A DNA stretch of 64,000 nt, taken from contig NC_015906.1 of the NCBI RefSeq assembly GCF_000222305.1, forward strand, positions 1-64,000, in the 5' to 3' direction. Shown piece by piece: positions 26,788-36,742 of this stretch. Under the pieces are notes generated by a model that saw only the letters and a list, made by a program, of their open reading frames with translations, was not told the origin of the DNA and did no database searches. Position 1 is the stretch's first letter; each line of letters begins with the position of its first letter. Made by a program: the position numbers and the translations under genes. This stretch comes from Borreliella bissettiae DN127. GTDB lineage: Bacteria > Spirochaetota > Spirochaetia > Borreliales > Borreliaceae.

Positions 26788-28141
26788 TTACAAAAATCTT
26801 TGGTTGCCAAAGTGAACACTTCTCTCTTTATATCCTAAAGACAACATCAAATATGCTGCAGATATTGCATCAAGAGCGTCATCATGGGTTTTATTATCCC
26901 CCTTATATGAATAAATATCATTAAATACAGAAGAACTGCTGTACTTTGTAATGTAAAGTTTCTTGTAAGTAAACGGCGTAATTAACGTTGTTATTCTGCT
27001 AAATTTATTCGATTTTGGCTTAACTGGAACAATTCTAAAATATTGGCTCATATTATTTCTTAGCAAAATATATTCACGAGTCAATCCACCAGCACCTTTT
27101 GTATTGTCTCTGTCCTCTAAATACAGTGTATGTACATTGAAATTCTCTAAAACGGTCTTGATCATATTCATAATATATGGGTCATTGGCTGGTCGTTGGT
27201 CTTGAAATACAAAAGCATAATACTTATCATCAACCCGCTCCATAACACATAATGCAGTGTTATCCCCCCCAACGCTAAATGCTGGGCCTAAATATGCTAT
27301 TGGACTAGTAAACACATAATCCTCAGTAATATTTATTTGTGTAAAAATTGAATCAGTGCTTACTATCCATTCACCTAGCAAAACTCTTGCTTTATATGAT
27401 AGTATATCTTTATAGAGTTTCTCTTGAGCTTCTATAAATCCTTTACTAAGTAGAACATTGTCATAAGTTGTAAAATTATATGTCTTAAAAGTCGCGATAT
27501 TATCAATATAGTCGGTTTTAAAATAGTGTTCCGGATGATCGGGATTAGTATCAAAAATAATAGTTTTTTGCCCACACCTAAGTCTTTTTAAAACTTCCTC
27601 TAACGTTTGCTTGTGTAAAGTTGTAGCCTCATTCACAAAAATAAGTGCCGAATTACTACCCCTAAACCTTTCAAAATCACTTGCCTTATCTCCACCGTAT
27701 AGATTAATACGCAGTGAATCAATCAGAATATATGAAATTATTTGTATGTCTTGAAATATAAGGAATTTTAAGAAGTTTGCATAGCTTTTCAAATTGCCCC
27801 AAAACATTAACTTCAACTGAACGTTGTGAATTGCCAATAATGAAATTATTAGTATCACTAGAGTATAACTTTTTATTTTCAATTAAACTTTTGAGAAAAA
27901 GATAACATGCAAGATACGTTTTGCCGCTAGCTATGCCACCGCTGAGTATAATCTTCTTTTCATTATTCTTTTGTATGCTTTTTATCACATTTTTTTGTTT
28001 TAAAGTTAACTGTTTTTCTTCAAACTTAGCAAAATTAATTGAGCAGTTTGTTAGCTTTACAAATTGTGATATGTCAACTCCATATTTATTTTTGTATTCC
28101 TTTTGGAGTGTTGTAAAAAGTTTTGTTTGATATAAGTTCAC
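26788..28141 (-). pseudogene. Terminase large subunit, frameshifted, unit B
   Basis: Two overlapping frames together make one ~450-residue TerL, the motor that packs DNA into heads. The 5' part (GTG 28141) has Walker A GGIASGKT (~68-75). One extra A at about 27735 shifts the frame; the 3' part has Walker B ALIFVNEAT, the coupling motif IIFDTNP and the RNase H-like nuclease. The first nuclease acid, Asp285 in unit C (LDPAFS), is Gly here (GGC at 27286-27288). The gene is therefore damaged twice. Confidence 0.85.
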
Positions 28142-28704
28142 TTGTGCCCTTTACTATTTTTGTAGTTGCTTTTGCTTTCAGCTTCATTAGCAGTTGCAAG
28201 TTTTTTAATACATTCATAGTAAAGCTCCATTTCTCTTATTGAACACTCCTTTACATATTCATCAAGCTCGCTTTTTAAAGAATCAATTTCTCCATTATCA
28301 ACTTGCTTGTTTTTTTTCCTACTTGCTTTATTTAAAGCGTCAATTTCGGCTCTTAAATTTTCTATTTTAGTATGCATGCTAACAAGCTCAACACTAGAAT
28401 ATTGCTTAAATGCATTTATAAACCCTAATTCTAAATTAGCCCGCTCTACATCCAATTCGCTTCTAACTTTCCTAGCGTTAACTTCTGATCTAAAGGTTTG
28501 CGACAAAAGGTGTTCAAAAGTATCTTCACTAATTATTACTCTAGAGTCTTCGTTAATAAAATTTCCTCCACTTTCCCATTTTTGTCTCATTCTCCACACA
28601 TTTACTTTAGAAACTCCTAATTTGTCAGCTATTTCTACATCGCTTAATAAGCCCTCGCTAAAATATGCAACATAATCATCAAAAGACCTTTTACCTTTTT
28701 TCAA
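28138..28704 (-). CDS. Terminase small subunit with helix-turn-helix, unit B
   Basis: 188 residues from TTG 28704, chosen because AGGAGA lies seven bases upstream and the same start is kept in unit A. Residues ~18-45 (LLSDVEIADKLGVSKVNVWRMRQKW) are a helix-turn-helix for binding the packaging site. A long coiled-coil (~75-150) should mediate ring assembly. The end overlaps the GTG of TerL (GTGA). It is the only complete terS in the window. The family assignment to TerS rests on position and layout. Confidence 0.78.
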   Translation of the reverse strand: MKKGKRSFDDYVAYFSEGLLSDVEIADKLGVSKVNVWRMRQKWESGGNFINEDSRVIISEDTFEHLLSQTFRSEVNARKVRSELDVERANLELGFINAFKQYSSVELVSMHTKIENLRAEIDALNKASRKKNKQVDNGEIDSLKSELDEYVKECSIREMELYYECIKKLATANEAESKSNYKNSKGHK

Positions 28705-28949
28705 AAAAATTTCTCCTAAATTAACAAAATTAACAAATTGTTTCTCTAAATAGTAATTCAATTTGTAAATTGTTAACATAAACTATTGTCTTGTTGATAT
28801 CTATTAATAAATGTTTGATATTTATTGACTTTTATTGATTTAAAAATAGCGATTAACTAATTTATTAAATTTTACTACAACTTGACTATACAAATTCGGA
28901 AAAATCTTTCATTGTTTTTATAAGATACTTCCTTGTACAAATTCCCTTA

Positions 28950-29417
28950 TCATAAGTAGTGCATGATTATAAATAATATCTCTACAAAGTCGAGAACCAC
29001 GGCTATTGATTCTCGTTTTGGATCTTTTTTGCCAATCTCATCCATAATATCAGAAACAATACTCAAAAACCGATCGGAATATTTCTCTCCCATTTTTTTC
29101 AAACATTTCTCTAGCATTCCTTTTTTGTATCTACAATCAAACTTCATATTTTGAAAATTTTTATACTTTTCTATTATATGCTTATCTTTCAGAACGTCTT
29201 CAATAAAATTTTTTGCAGGGTCTACAATAGCATTTATGATTTTATCAATACTTTTTCCGGTTTTTCTTTTGTATTCTTGTATTGATACAAAACCTCTATA
29301 AAAATCCTTTTTTTGTTCTAGAGTTAATTGCTTAACTCCATAAAGTTTGCTTATTTCCTTTTTTGTTCCTGGGCTCAAACAATCATAAAAATCTGAAATC
29401 TCATTTATATACATCAT
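28950..29417 (-). CDS. Conserved cp32 protein of unknown function
   Basis: 155 residues from ATG 29417, between the erp genes of unit C and terS of unit B, the usual place of a conserved hypothetical cp32 gene. A longer frame up to 29492 exists, but a promoter sits inside it, so the inner start is preferred. Mostly helical, with several Cys (DCLSPG, FDCRYKKGMLEKCLKK) and a hydrophobic end (VVLDFVEILFIIMHYL). No family recognised. There is no clear ribosome site, so the message may be leaderless. Confidence 0.6.
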   Translation of the reverse strand: MMYINEISDFYDCLSPGTKKEISKLYGVKQLTLEQKKDFYRGFVSIQEYKRKTGKSIDKIINAIVDPAKNFIEDVLKDKHIIEKYKNFQNMKFDCRYKKGMLEKCLKKMGEKYSDRFLSIVSDIMDEIGKKDPKRESIAVVLDFVEILFIIMHYL

Positions 29418-29427
29418 AACTCTAGAG

Positions 29428-29456
29428 AGTATATAAATAAACAATATTTTTAACAA
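29428..29456 (-). promoter_or_regulatory. Promoter directly before the 155-residue gene
   Basis: On the reverse strand: TTGTTA (29456-29451), 17 bases, TATACT (29433-29428), and only ten bases to ATGATG. Confidence 0.55.
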
Positions 29457-29609
29457 TAGTTTTTGGCACTTTTTGAATGAAAATTTTGACAAAAAATATT
29501 TCTATACTCATAACAATGAAATCTACAAAAAAAATAACAGCTGGTTATTTATCTTACTAGCTGTTATTTTGTGTATACAAAATTTATTTACATCTAAAAC
29601 TATTCATTA

Positions 29610-30551
29610 TTATGAATTACCATCTTCGATGTATTCTTTAATTTCTTCAAATTTAGAGCTGTCTTCAAGATACCCTTTAACTTTTTCTAATCCTGATTTT
29701 ACTTTTTCTAAATCTTCTTTAATTTCGCTAACATTTACATCTTTTTTTAAGTTAGGATCCTTCTTGAGACCAGTATTTGATTCATTGCCTACATTTAATT
29801 TATTTCTCAACTTTTCTCTATCATCCATCAAATCCTTTAATAATTTTCCTAATTCTGATTCTGAACCTGATTCCTCTTGATCAAAATTCCAAGCATAATA
29901 TAAAGAGTCCTCGTCATTAGTAAAATTATCATATATAGGCCCTGTAATTTTATCTCTAACTTCTTCTGCCCCTACACTTATTTCACCCTTTATATTATCA
30001 ATATCTTTATTTATTTTATCTATTTTATCTTTAAGATCCTTTATTTTATCTTCCACTTGTTTTTTTTCTTCTTCTTCTTGTTGTTCTTTTTCTTTGGCTT
30101 TAGCCAATTCTTGTTTGTTTTGTCCTTCTGTTACTTCTTTTTCTTTAGTATTTCCTTTCATATTCTCTTGTTCTTCTTCTTTATCTTCTACTTTTTCTTC
30201 TTCAACTTTAACTTTAGATTTTTCTACTTTTTCTTCTTGTTGGCCACCACTTTGTTGTTCTTCCTTTGATACCTGTGCATTATCTTGCCCACTTGCCGAT
30301 AATACTGGTGGCAGATTTATTACACCATTATTAGGATCATCGCCCTGCATTAATTCTTCTTCTTGTAATTTTTTTGATACTTCATCTATTTTTGGACCAT
30401 TTGAAGTAATTTTATCTTTTGTATCTAAAAATCCCTTAATTTTTCCTTCTGCATTTTGTTTTATTTGTTTTAAATCTTCAGCGCCTGAATAATTCTTGCA
30501 AGAAATTATCAGCGCAAAAACAGCACAAATAATAAATGTTTTTTTATTCAT
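29610..30551 (-). CDS. ErpB-type (Elp) surface lipoprotein, unit C
   Basis: 313 residues. Signal MNKKTFIICAVFALIISCKN has lipobox IISC. The mature part begins SGAEDLKQIKQNAEGKIKGF, as in Erp proteins. A long Glu/Lys-rich, highly acidic region (~95-190) is followed by a unique domain (GPIYDNFTNDEDSLYYAWNF) and the ending VKGYLEDSSKFEEIKEYIED typical of the ErpB/ErpJ/ErpX group. It is the second gene of an operon with ospE, 32 bases behind it. Proteins of this group are surface-exposed; some bind host proteins. Confidence 0.85.
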   Translation of the reverse strand: MNKKTFIICAVFALIISCKNYSGAEDLKQIKQNAEGKIKGFLDTKDKITSNGPKIDEVSKKLQEEELMQGDDPNNGVINLPPVLSASGQDNAQVSKEEQQSGGQQEEKVEKSKVKVEEEKVEDKEEEQENMKGNTKEKEVTEGQNKQELAKAKEKEQQEEEEKKQVEDKIKDLKDKIDKINKDIDNIKGEISVGAEEVRDKITGPIYDNFTNDEDSLYYAWNFDQEESGSESELGKLLKDLMDDREKLRNKLNVGNESNTGLKKDPNLKKDVNVSEIKEDLEKVKSGLEKVKGYLEDSSKFEEIKEYIEDGNS

Positions 30552-30583
30552 AATTATTCTCCCCTATACTTCTAACTTCTATT

Positions 30584-31102
30584 TTAAATTTTTTTAAGAT
30601 CTTCTAGTAGTATTGCATACTCAGCAACTTTATCTCCTGAATCCTTAATTTTATCTCCCAAAAATGTAATATATTCAGAATTATTAATTTTTTCTATCTT
30701 TGTTATTATCTCTTTATTTTGGATACCACTTGTAACATTTTGTTCATTCTTATATCCATAATATAAACTAGCTTTAAATGCTCCCCCTTCAGTCATTGCT
30801 TTTACAAAATTATTAACTTCTGACTCTTCTAATGTAAAAAATGTCGCTGTGTGTCCTATGCCAACATTTAAACCTGTTTCAATACCATCTTCTTCTTTTC
30901 TTACAACTAAATCTCCCAAATCTGCCCAGTTACCACTATTATCTTTATTTTTAATATTTACAGTAAATTCAGAAAATTCTATCTTTTTAGCTTTTGACTC
31001 ATCGCTACTTTGCTCATCATATATAGATAAAGCATGATTTTTACAAGAACTCATTATCGCAAAAACAAAACAAATAGCAAACATTTTCCTTTTCTTATTC
31101 AT
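30584..31102 (-). CDS. ospE: OspE-type Erp lipoprotein (factor H-binding family), unit C
   Basis: 172 residues from ATG 31102 (GGAG upstream; an in-frame upstream extension has no ribosome site). Signal MNKKRKMFAICFVFAIMSSC has lipobox MSSC. The mature protein carries the OspE core: NKDNSGNWADLGDLVVRKEE, GHTATFFTLEE, NFVKAMTEGGAFKASLYYGY and GDKIKDSGDKVAEYAILLEDL. OspE proteins bind complement factor H and factor H-related proteins and help the cell resist serum. First gene of the ospE-erpB operon under the erp operator. Confidence 0.92.
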   Translation of the reverse strand: MNKKRKMFAICFVFAIMSSCKNHALSIYDEQSSDESKAKKIEFSEFTVNIKNKDNSGNWADLGDLVVRKEEDGIETGLNVGIGHTATFFTLEESEVNNFVKAMTEGGAFKASLYYGYKNEQNVTSGIQNKEIITKIEKINNSEYITFLGDKIKDSGDKVAEYAILLEDLKKI

Positions 31103-31532
31103 AAGTTGCTCCATAAGTCCTAATATTAGCACAACACCTAATAAATGCAATATTTCAAAGATTTAAATATATAATTTTGTTACATTCAACCGTTACATAT
31201 TAACAAAACGCAAATGTAATTTTAACCAACTCCCCAAAATCTTTCCATTGCAAATGACCTACTCATTAAAATAGATTATAAAACACATACAAATTAAATT
31301 TCAAAGTCTTTGCTATATATTAGATAAAGTATCATGTCTTTCTTGTGTGCCACCCCTAGAAATTGGCACTTATCCTTATTACAGCTATCCTACAGCCCAG
31401 ATTTTGTATGCAATGAGAACACACATAATTTGACTAAAATTTTTTGTTTTTAGTAAAGTATAAATTACTATTTTTATCTATTTTTATTACTTTTACTTAA
31501 TTTAAAAGTAACACCTAGAAGGAGCTTGTCTT
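31103..31532 (-). promoter_or_regulatory. erp control region, unit C
   Basis: Same layout as unit A in reverse, with the pair TTACATTCAACCGTTACATA (31181-31200) giving GTAAC-type sites for EbfC, and the conserved upstream homology box. The integrase leader lies at its other end. No gene is seen. Confidence 0.7.
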
Positions 31533-32299
31533 ATAGACATTAATAATTATTTTAATTTAAATAATTACAATATTGATTCTATACTTAAACTATTTAAAGT
31601 TTATAATAAAGTAGTAAATGAAAACAAAATTCTCTAAAAATTTCTTCTAAACGTAAAAAAAGAAAATTCAAAACCAACTCCTAAGTTTTTCTTGACTCCA
31701 AAAATTATCAAATTAATTCTAAACTGTGCCAAAACCTTAAAACAAATTGACCCAATTTCTGGTTGGTTCCTACATATACTGGCAATAAGTGGGTGCAGGG
31801 GCGCTGAAATTCAAAAAGTAAAAATGCAAGATATTACTCCCCTATTAAACAAAACTGGAGAAACTTTTTACAATATAAAAGTAAATATCGCTAAAAAAAG
31901 AAATGTCGCTTGTATTAGAGAAATTGTCATTAGCTCCAAAGAGTTTCAGGCTATCCAAACAGCTCACAAAAATCATTTCGAAGAAAAACTCTTGATACAA
32001 GACGTATCTATCTTTTTCAAAAGAGCAAACATAAATTTAAAGATAATCAAATTAATATTATCAATATTTCTAGAAAATTTAAAAATCTTCTTAAAAAATC
32101 CGGATTTCGCGCCAATAAATCGCTCCATTTATTTAGAAATTTGTTTATTTCATATTTAAAATCTAATGGCTATAACTCTTTCCAAATTAAAGAACTTATG
32201 AAATATTCTTCAACTAATGAAATTGATAATATCTATGGCCTATCTTCTGCTAATAAAATTCAAGCTTATGAATGCACTAAAAAGTACCTTAAACTTTAG
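31533..32299 (+). pseudogene. Tyrosine recombinase, broken, unit C
   Basis: Start codon is ATA (31533-31535), as in unit B. Frameshifts lie near 31640-31660 and at the A-run before CTCTTGATAC (31988). The catalytic Arg (SGCRGAE), HLFRNL, and the end with IDNIYGL are all still present, so the loss is recent or could be partly sequencing error. Confidence 0.82.
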
Positions 32300-32328
32300 C
32301 AAAACTATTTTAGTTTAAATAAACCCTT

Positions 32329-32730
32329 TTAAGTTACTTTAAACATTTTTCCACGGGGCTTTAAGTCAAATGAATCATATAATATTTCTTTATTTTTTTG
32401 TTGCTATAAAGTGATGCCCATTAACCTTATCGATTTTAACTTCACTTATTTCAAATTCATCAGCTGCACCCAAATAATTTAAAGACTCATATCTTGCACT
32501 GCTTCTAATTCCATAGTAATTAATTATCATACATGGATTTATAATAAAACAATTACTCTTAATGTAGCCAAGTCCTATAAATCTATAATACGCTGTATTT
32601 ATATCATATGCATTAAATTCACGGTTCTTAAATAGACTTTATAATAATGCAGACACAAAAAGTAACAACCTCATTTTTGTATCTCTGGTCTTAAAGTTCT
32701 ATTGTCTTGTTTTATTTTATTAATAAGCAT
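32329..32730 (-). pseudogene. DUF261 protein, broken, unit C
   Basis: From ATG 32730 it matches DUF261, but codon 20 (Trp in QKWGC) is TGA and a base is missing soon after (HYYTS region). The His and Asp region is still present. The lesion is next to the proposed Cys22. Confidence 0.8.
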
Positions 32731-32781
32731 TGTTTACCTCTCCTATATTAAATTATTTCTTTAATTTTTTAGTGCACCCAT

Positions 32782-34050
32782 TCACATGGGGACACTGACA
32801 TTATTTGCAAATGCTATATTGCTTGGGAAAAATAATGCTCCACTTGTTGGCAATAATCCCCTTAATCTATCTGATATTGCCCTTTTCTTAGGATCAAGAG
32901 TAAACACAAACTCTCCAAATCTATAATTTAGCTGCTCAATTAGTGGACATGTATTCGTAATATTGTAAATTAGCATTTTCAGCCTGTCTTTATAAGGCTT
33001 TTCTCTTTTTTTATTTTCGTTTTGAATTCTATTTAATTCTTTTTGTATACTATCAATCTCCATTAGATCACACGCAAGATTTTCAGCAGATTGATTATCC
33101 CTAATTTCAAGGTCTAAACAATCAACATATTCTACAAATTCTCTTGCCCAATCAAACTCAACTCCAGAACTATAAAATTCACTCCTTTCTACTAAATCTT
33201 CAACAAGCTTTATAAACGTTTCCTTGTTAAAATTGTGTGCCATTAAGTATTCCTCTCTATATTTACTATAAATATCTTTTTTTAAATTTATAATTTCTAA
33301 TTCACATTTATTAACAAATTCAAACACTTTTGATATTAAGTCCTCATTTCTCTTAATCTTACAGTTAACTGGTGCTGCATCTATTAAAAAGAATAAATTA
33401 CAATACTCAAGCCCAGTACATGCTAGCTGCATTTGCGCCTGCACATAGTATTTGAAAAAATACTTGCTGCTTAAAAAATTTCTATTTTTATAATACTCAT
33501 CAATAGCACTACTCATATAATGAGAGTCGCTATTTTTAATTTCTAAAAGCTCTAAATCACCAGCATTATTGATAAACCAGCCATCAATTGTTGAGCCTAC
33601 TAAAGTTTCTGCATTTCCCATTTTTTTAAAATAGTTATACTTATCAACTCCATCGACATATTTGTTTTTATATAAAACATCAATATTTTCATCGTATGCT
33701 TTAACAAATTCTTTAAATCCTAAATTCTCTAATTCCTTACCCTTGAGCATATACAAATTCTCTTCAAAAGGCATGCTTATTCCAAAATATTTAAGCACTC
33801 TATTCACCATTAAATCTTTTAGTCCTGCGCCACCAATTAGAATACTACCTACTTCACTAGCTCCGTATTTATCTAGCTTGTTTCTTTGTACACTAAAATC
33901 AATATTTCGATTAAATCTAAAACACTCTTGACTACTTATTCCGGGTAATTTCTTACCTATCTTGCTTAATTTACTTTTTTCTTTAATGGGAGAAGATTTT
34001 TCCTCAAATATTTCACATCCAGTAAAACTTTGTTGATTAACACTTATCAT
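32782..34050 (-). CDS. YqaJ-like recombination nuclease (DUF244), unit C, short start
   Basis: 422 residues from ATG 34050, which has AAGGAG eight bases upstream. The usual leader start (ATG 34113) is followed by TAA at its eleventh codon, so only the inner start is possible here; this supports the inner start in unit A too. All motifs are present: KYGASEVG, STIDGW, LLEIKN and YYVQAQMQLACTG; in unit A the middle one is LLEIKS. Probably functional. It ends NVSVPM as in the other copies. Confidence 0.8.
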   Translation of the reverse strand: MISVNQQSFTGCEIFEEKSSPIKEKSKLSKIGKKLPGISSQECFRFNRNIDFSVQRNKLDKYGASEVGSILIGGAGLKDLMVNRVLKYFGISMPFEENLYMLKGKELENLGFKEFVKAYDENIDVLYKNKYVDGVDKYNYFKKMGNAETLVGSTIDGWFINNAGDLELLEIKNSDSHYMSSAIDEYYKNRNFLSSKYFFKYYVQAQMQLACTGLEYCNLFFLIDAAPVNCKIKRNEDLISKVFEFVNKCELEIINLKKDIYSKYREEYLMAHNFNKETFIKLVEDLVERSEFYSSGVEFDWAREFVEYVDCLDLEIRDNQSAENLACDLMEIDSIQKELNRIQNENKKREKPYKDRLKMLIYNITNTCPLIEQLNYRFGEFVFTLDPKKRAISDRLRGLLPTSGALFFPSNIAFANNVSVPM

Positions 34051-34196
34051 TTTGAGCTCTCCTTGAATATTATTTTGTATTTATTGATTATTATTGTTTG
34101 AAAGATTTTTCATCTTTTTCCTTCTGTTTACAATAAATAATTGTAAAGCAAAAACTATTTTTGACAACTTTTTTACAAAAATTTTTATAAAAAAAT

Positions 34197-34644
34197 AGTT
34201 GGGCTTATTTAAATTCTCTTGTCTAAGAACTTAGCTAAACCTAACTTAATTGGATTGTTTTGATAGCAATACACTTTTTTAGCTATTCACATACATATAT
34301 ATAACAAAACCGGGTTTTTGTAGGGATTTTTCTGAAAAAATTTACAAAAAAGCTTAACTATATCCTTAAACAAAAGAACTTAGTTAAGCCTAAGCTAAAT
34401 CGGATTTACAATAACATAAATGGAGTAAATTCCCTCCTATTATTATAGATATTGGAGACTTTATTAAATTCTCTTGCTAAAGAACTTAATAAAATCTAGG
34501 GCTTAACCAAATTTGCTTATTAAAATTATTTTAATAAGCTTTTCAACAATTGAATATATTCTAATTTAGAATTAAAATCAATTTGTATTTGTTAAAATAA
34601 AAGAACTTATTTAATTTCTCTTGTTTAAAAATTTAAATAAGTTC
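34197..34644. repeat. Composite hairpin cluster between nuclease and bdr, unit C
   Basis: Four hairpins: 34197-34246 (TTGGGCTTA.../...TAAACCTAA), 34352-34389 (GCTTAACTA/TAGTTAAGC), 34460-34494 (TTTATTAAATTCT/AGAACTTAATAAA) and 34603-34644 (GAACTTATTTAA/TTAAATAAGTTC). Apices resemble TCTTGCTAAAGAA. The gene-free stretch 34114-34648 also contains an AT-rich promoter-like sequence near 34300. Confidence 0.65.
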
Positions 34645-34648
34645 TAAT

Positions 34649-34858
34649 TTAGAATAGATTAAAAATAAACTGTTGCTTTTGAATAATATCTATAAAGATT
34701 ATACTATATTGTTTAAAACGCAAATTGTACATGATCTTATTATTTAATACCTTGTAAATAAGGAAAACAAAATCTATTGCTTCCTTACTAAACCCCATAT
34801 TTAAAAATTCATTTTTTATACTTTTTATGTTATATGTTTTGTATGCCATATTGTTCAT
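34649..34858 (-). pseudogene. bdr: Bdr protein, truncated, unit C
   Basis: Keeps the partition-linked Bdr N-terminus (NMAYKTYNIKSIKNEFLNMGFSKEAIDFVFL), then diverges into unrelated sequence. All coiled-coil repeats and the membrane anchor are gone. Confidence 0.8.
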
Positions 34859-34861
34859 ATA

Positions 34862-35422
34862 CTATCCTTTTAATTCTTTATATTTTTTTAAAAGTTTATT
34901 AATCAAATCTTTTTGATTTTCAAAAATCTCATCCATCATAAAGCTTGTAAATTTGGCATTTTTTTTATAAAAATTATAACTTTCCTGTTTTTTAAGTTGA
35001 AATCTTAGCGGTTTTATTGGATTTTGTTTTGAAATATTTTTGTCTATATCAGATTTTTTAATTTTTTTATACGCCTGATTAAAACCAAATTGTTTAATTT
35101 CTTCTATTTTTAAATCTCCTGATAAAACTTTTTTATAAAGCCGCAAATATAAAAATGCTTGACTTCTTGCTATAACAAATTCCTTAAGAAAATCTTCAAA
35201 TTTCTTATAACCATCAAGTTCATAAAGTTTTTTTATCCTTATTTTATATAAAATTTCCATCAATTCAATTTTATTATTAATATCACTTGAAGTAATTCTT
35301 CGCAACTGATTTTTATAGCTTTCATATTCTATTTGATTATCTTTATCATTATTACTTTCAAATTGATTAACACTAACTTTTCTATTATTTAGAATAAGTT
35401 CTTTTTTTCGATTTTCAAACAT
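34862..35422 (-). CDS. PF49 plasmid partition protein, unit C allele
   Basis: 186 residues. The N-terminal ~125 residues are unlike the A and D alleles; the last 60 (KQNPIKPLRFQLKKQESYNFY onward) are shared. A helix-turn-helix-like stretch (EFVIARSQAFLYLRLYKKV) lies at about 75-95. It follows parA by 28 bases. It pairs with the C-type PF32. Confidence 0.85.
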   Translation of the reverse strand: MFENRKKELILNNRKVSVNQFESNNDKDNQIEYESYKNQLRRITSSDINNKIELMEILYKIRIKKLYELDGYKKFEDFLKEFVIARSQAFLYLRLYKKVLSGDLKIEEIKQFGFNQAYKKIKKSDIDKNISKQNPIKPLRFQLKKQESYNFYKKNAKFTSFMMDEIFENQKDLINKLLKKYKELKG

Positions 35423-35450
35423 TATTTTTACTCCTTATTTTAAAAGTACG

Positions 35451-36215
35451 TCAGCATACTTTTATTATTTTTTTTAAAGTTTCTTTAGCCTCCTTATAGT
35501 ATATTTCCTGAATATTTGGCTCTTTTAATTCGTTAATCAAAATCTTAATATTATTAAAATTGTAAATTTTCCCCTTAACAAAAAGACCATAATTTTTATA
35601 TAACAATTCTTCTATATCTTTTAAGGTATTTCTATTTTTAATGAATTGATTTTCAACTATTGATATTTTTATTTCTTTATTTTTAAATATATTAACTTCT
35701 TCTATTGCATCCATTAGCATAAGAAAAGCTTCAACTGACCATCTTTCAAGCTGAATAGGAATTATAGCTTCATCTGTAATATTCAAAGCATTAAATAATA
35801 AAGGATTTAAACTAGGGGGAGTATCAATTATTACATAATCAAAATTATTGCTGTAGAAAATTTTCTTCAAACAATGTTCCAATAGTTGTTCTTTATACCT
35901 CTCATCTTCTTGCTCAAATTTACATAAAATTGGATGAGAAGGAATAATGTACATTTTTTCATTAATCTTATTTAAATATTTATCTAAATCATCCTTTTTA
36001 TAATCCTTAAGCATATAATATACATTAATGCCTTCAATACTTTTTAAGTATTTAGCAAAATAACTAGTCAAACTATTCTGAGGGTCTAAGTCAATCAATA
36101 AAACCTTATTATTAAGGTCCTTCAAAATAAAGCTAAAAATAGTTGTTAATACACTTTTGCCAACACCGCCCTTAATTGATGCTATTGTTATTATTTTAGG
36201 TTTTTTATTATCCAT
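35451..36215 (-). CDS. parA: PF32 ParA-type partition ATPase, unit C allele
   Basis: 254 residues. Walker A KGGVGKSV at 15-22, Walker A' LLIDLDPQNS near 43, Walker B YVIIDTPPS near 130. From residue 22 onward it is a third ParA type, distinct from units A and D. It overlaps the end of the broken PF50 by 25 bases. ParA function looks intact, but its unit lacks a working PF50. Confidence 0.93.
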   Translation of the reverse strand: MDNKKPKIITIASIKGGVGKSVLTTIFSFILKDLNNKVLLIDLDPQNSLTSYFAKYLKSIEGINVYYMLKDYKKDDLDKYLNKINEKMYIIPSHPILCKFEQEDERYKEQLLEHCLKKIFYSNNFDYVIIDTPPSLNPLLFNALNITDEAIIPIQLERWSVEAFLMLMDAIEEVNIFKNKEIKISIVENQFIKNRNTLKDIEELLYKNYGLFVKGKIYNFNNIKILINELKEPNIQEIYYKEAKETLKKIIKVC

Positions 36216-36733
36216 TTGATTAACGGTCCTTGTTCCGGGTATTTTTTCCCATAAAATTTATATACTTGTTGTTCCAAATCCGTAAACATACTAAATAAAA
36301 CTTTGCTGTAGTGATTATTGGTTCTTTTTTTATCCAATAAACGATATAATCTCTTGAAGTAGCAAAAAACACTTCCGGCTTTAAATCTAAATTCCATATA
36401 ATATGCCCTTGCTAATGCATATGCTTTTCTAGTTCCATTTATTTGATTGGTTTTCTATAGCCATAAAAAATGCCAATGAACTTATCTCCTTCTTTAATTG
36501 GGTATAAGTGAGTTTCTTCAACAATTCTTTCCCTATTAAATAGGGTCCTTAATGATAGTCTAAATTCATGTTTTTTCTCATAAACTCTAAATTTATAAAT
36601 ATCCATCATTATTTTTTATGGTACATTGCTTTGCCATTTTCTTTTTCAATTAAGATAAAGCGTTCTTTATTTTGACACTCAACTTTACATTTGCCTTTTT
36701 TACAGTTTCAATAGGTTCTGGTGTACTTTCCAT
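36191..36733 (-). pseudogene. PF50 plasmid maintenance protein, broken, unit C
   Basis: Start ATG 36733 reads ESTPEPIETVKK, then one A is missing from the run that encodes KKGKCKVE, shifting the frame. A second lesion, a 22-base deletion near 36450, removes KKPLIKY. The last 68 codons, overlapping parA, are open and may still be translated. Confidence 0.85.
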
Positions 36734-36742
36734 GTTTAATCC

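Noticed and set aside
29418-29492. 25-residue extension of the 155-residue protein
   Set aside because: A -35/-10 pair lies inside it and no ribosome site precedes it.
30057-30492. Forward-strand frames opposite the ErpB-type gene
   Set aside because: They mirror the Glu/Lys-rich coding region (runs of Phe/Ser/Leu) and have no start signals.
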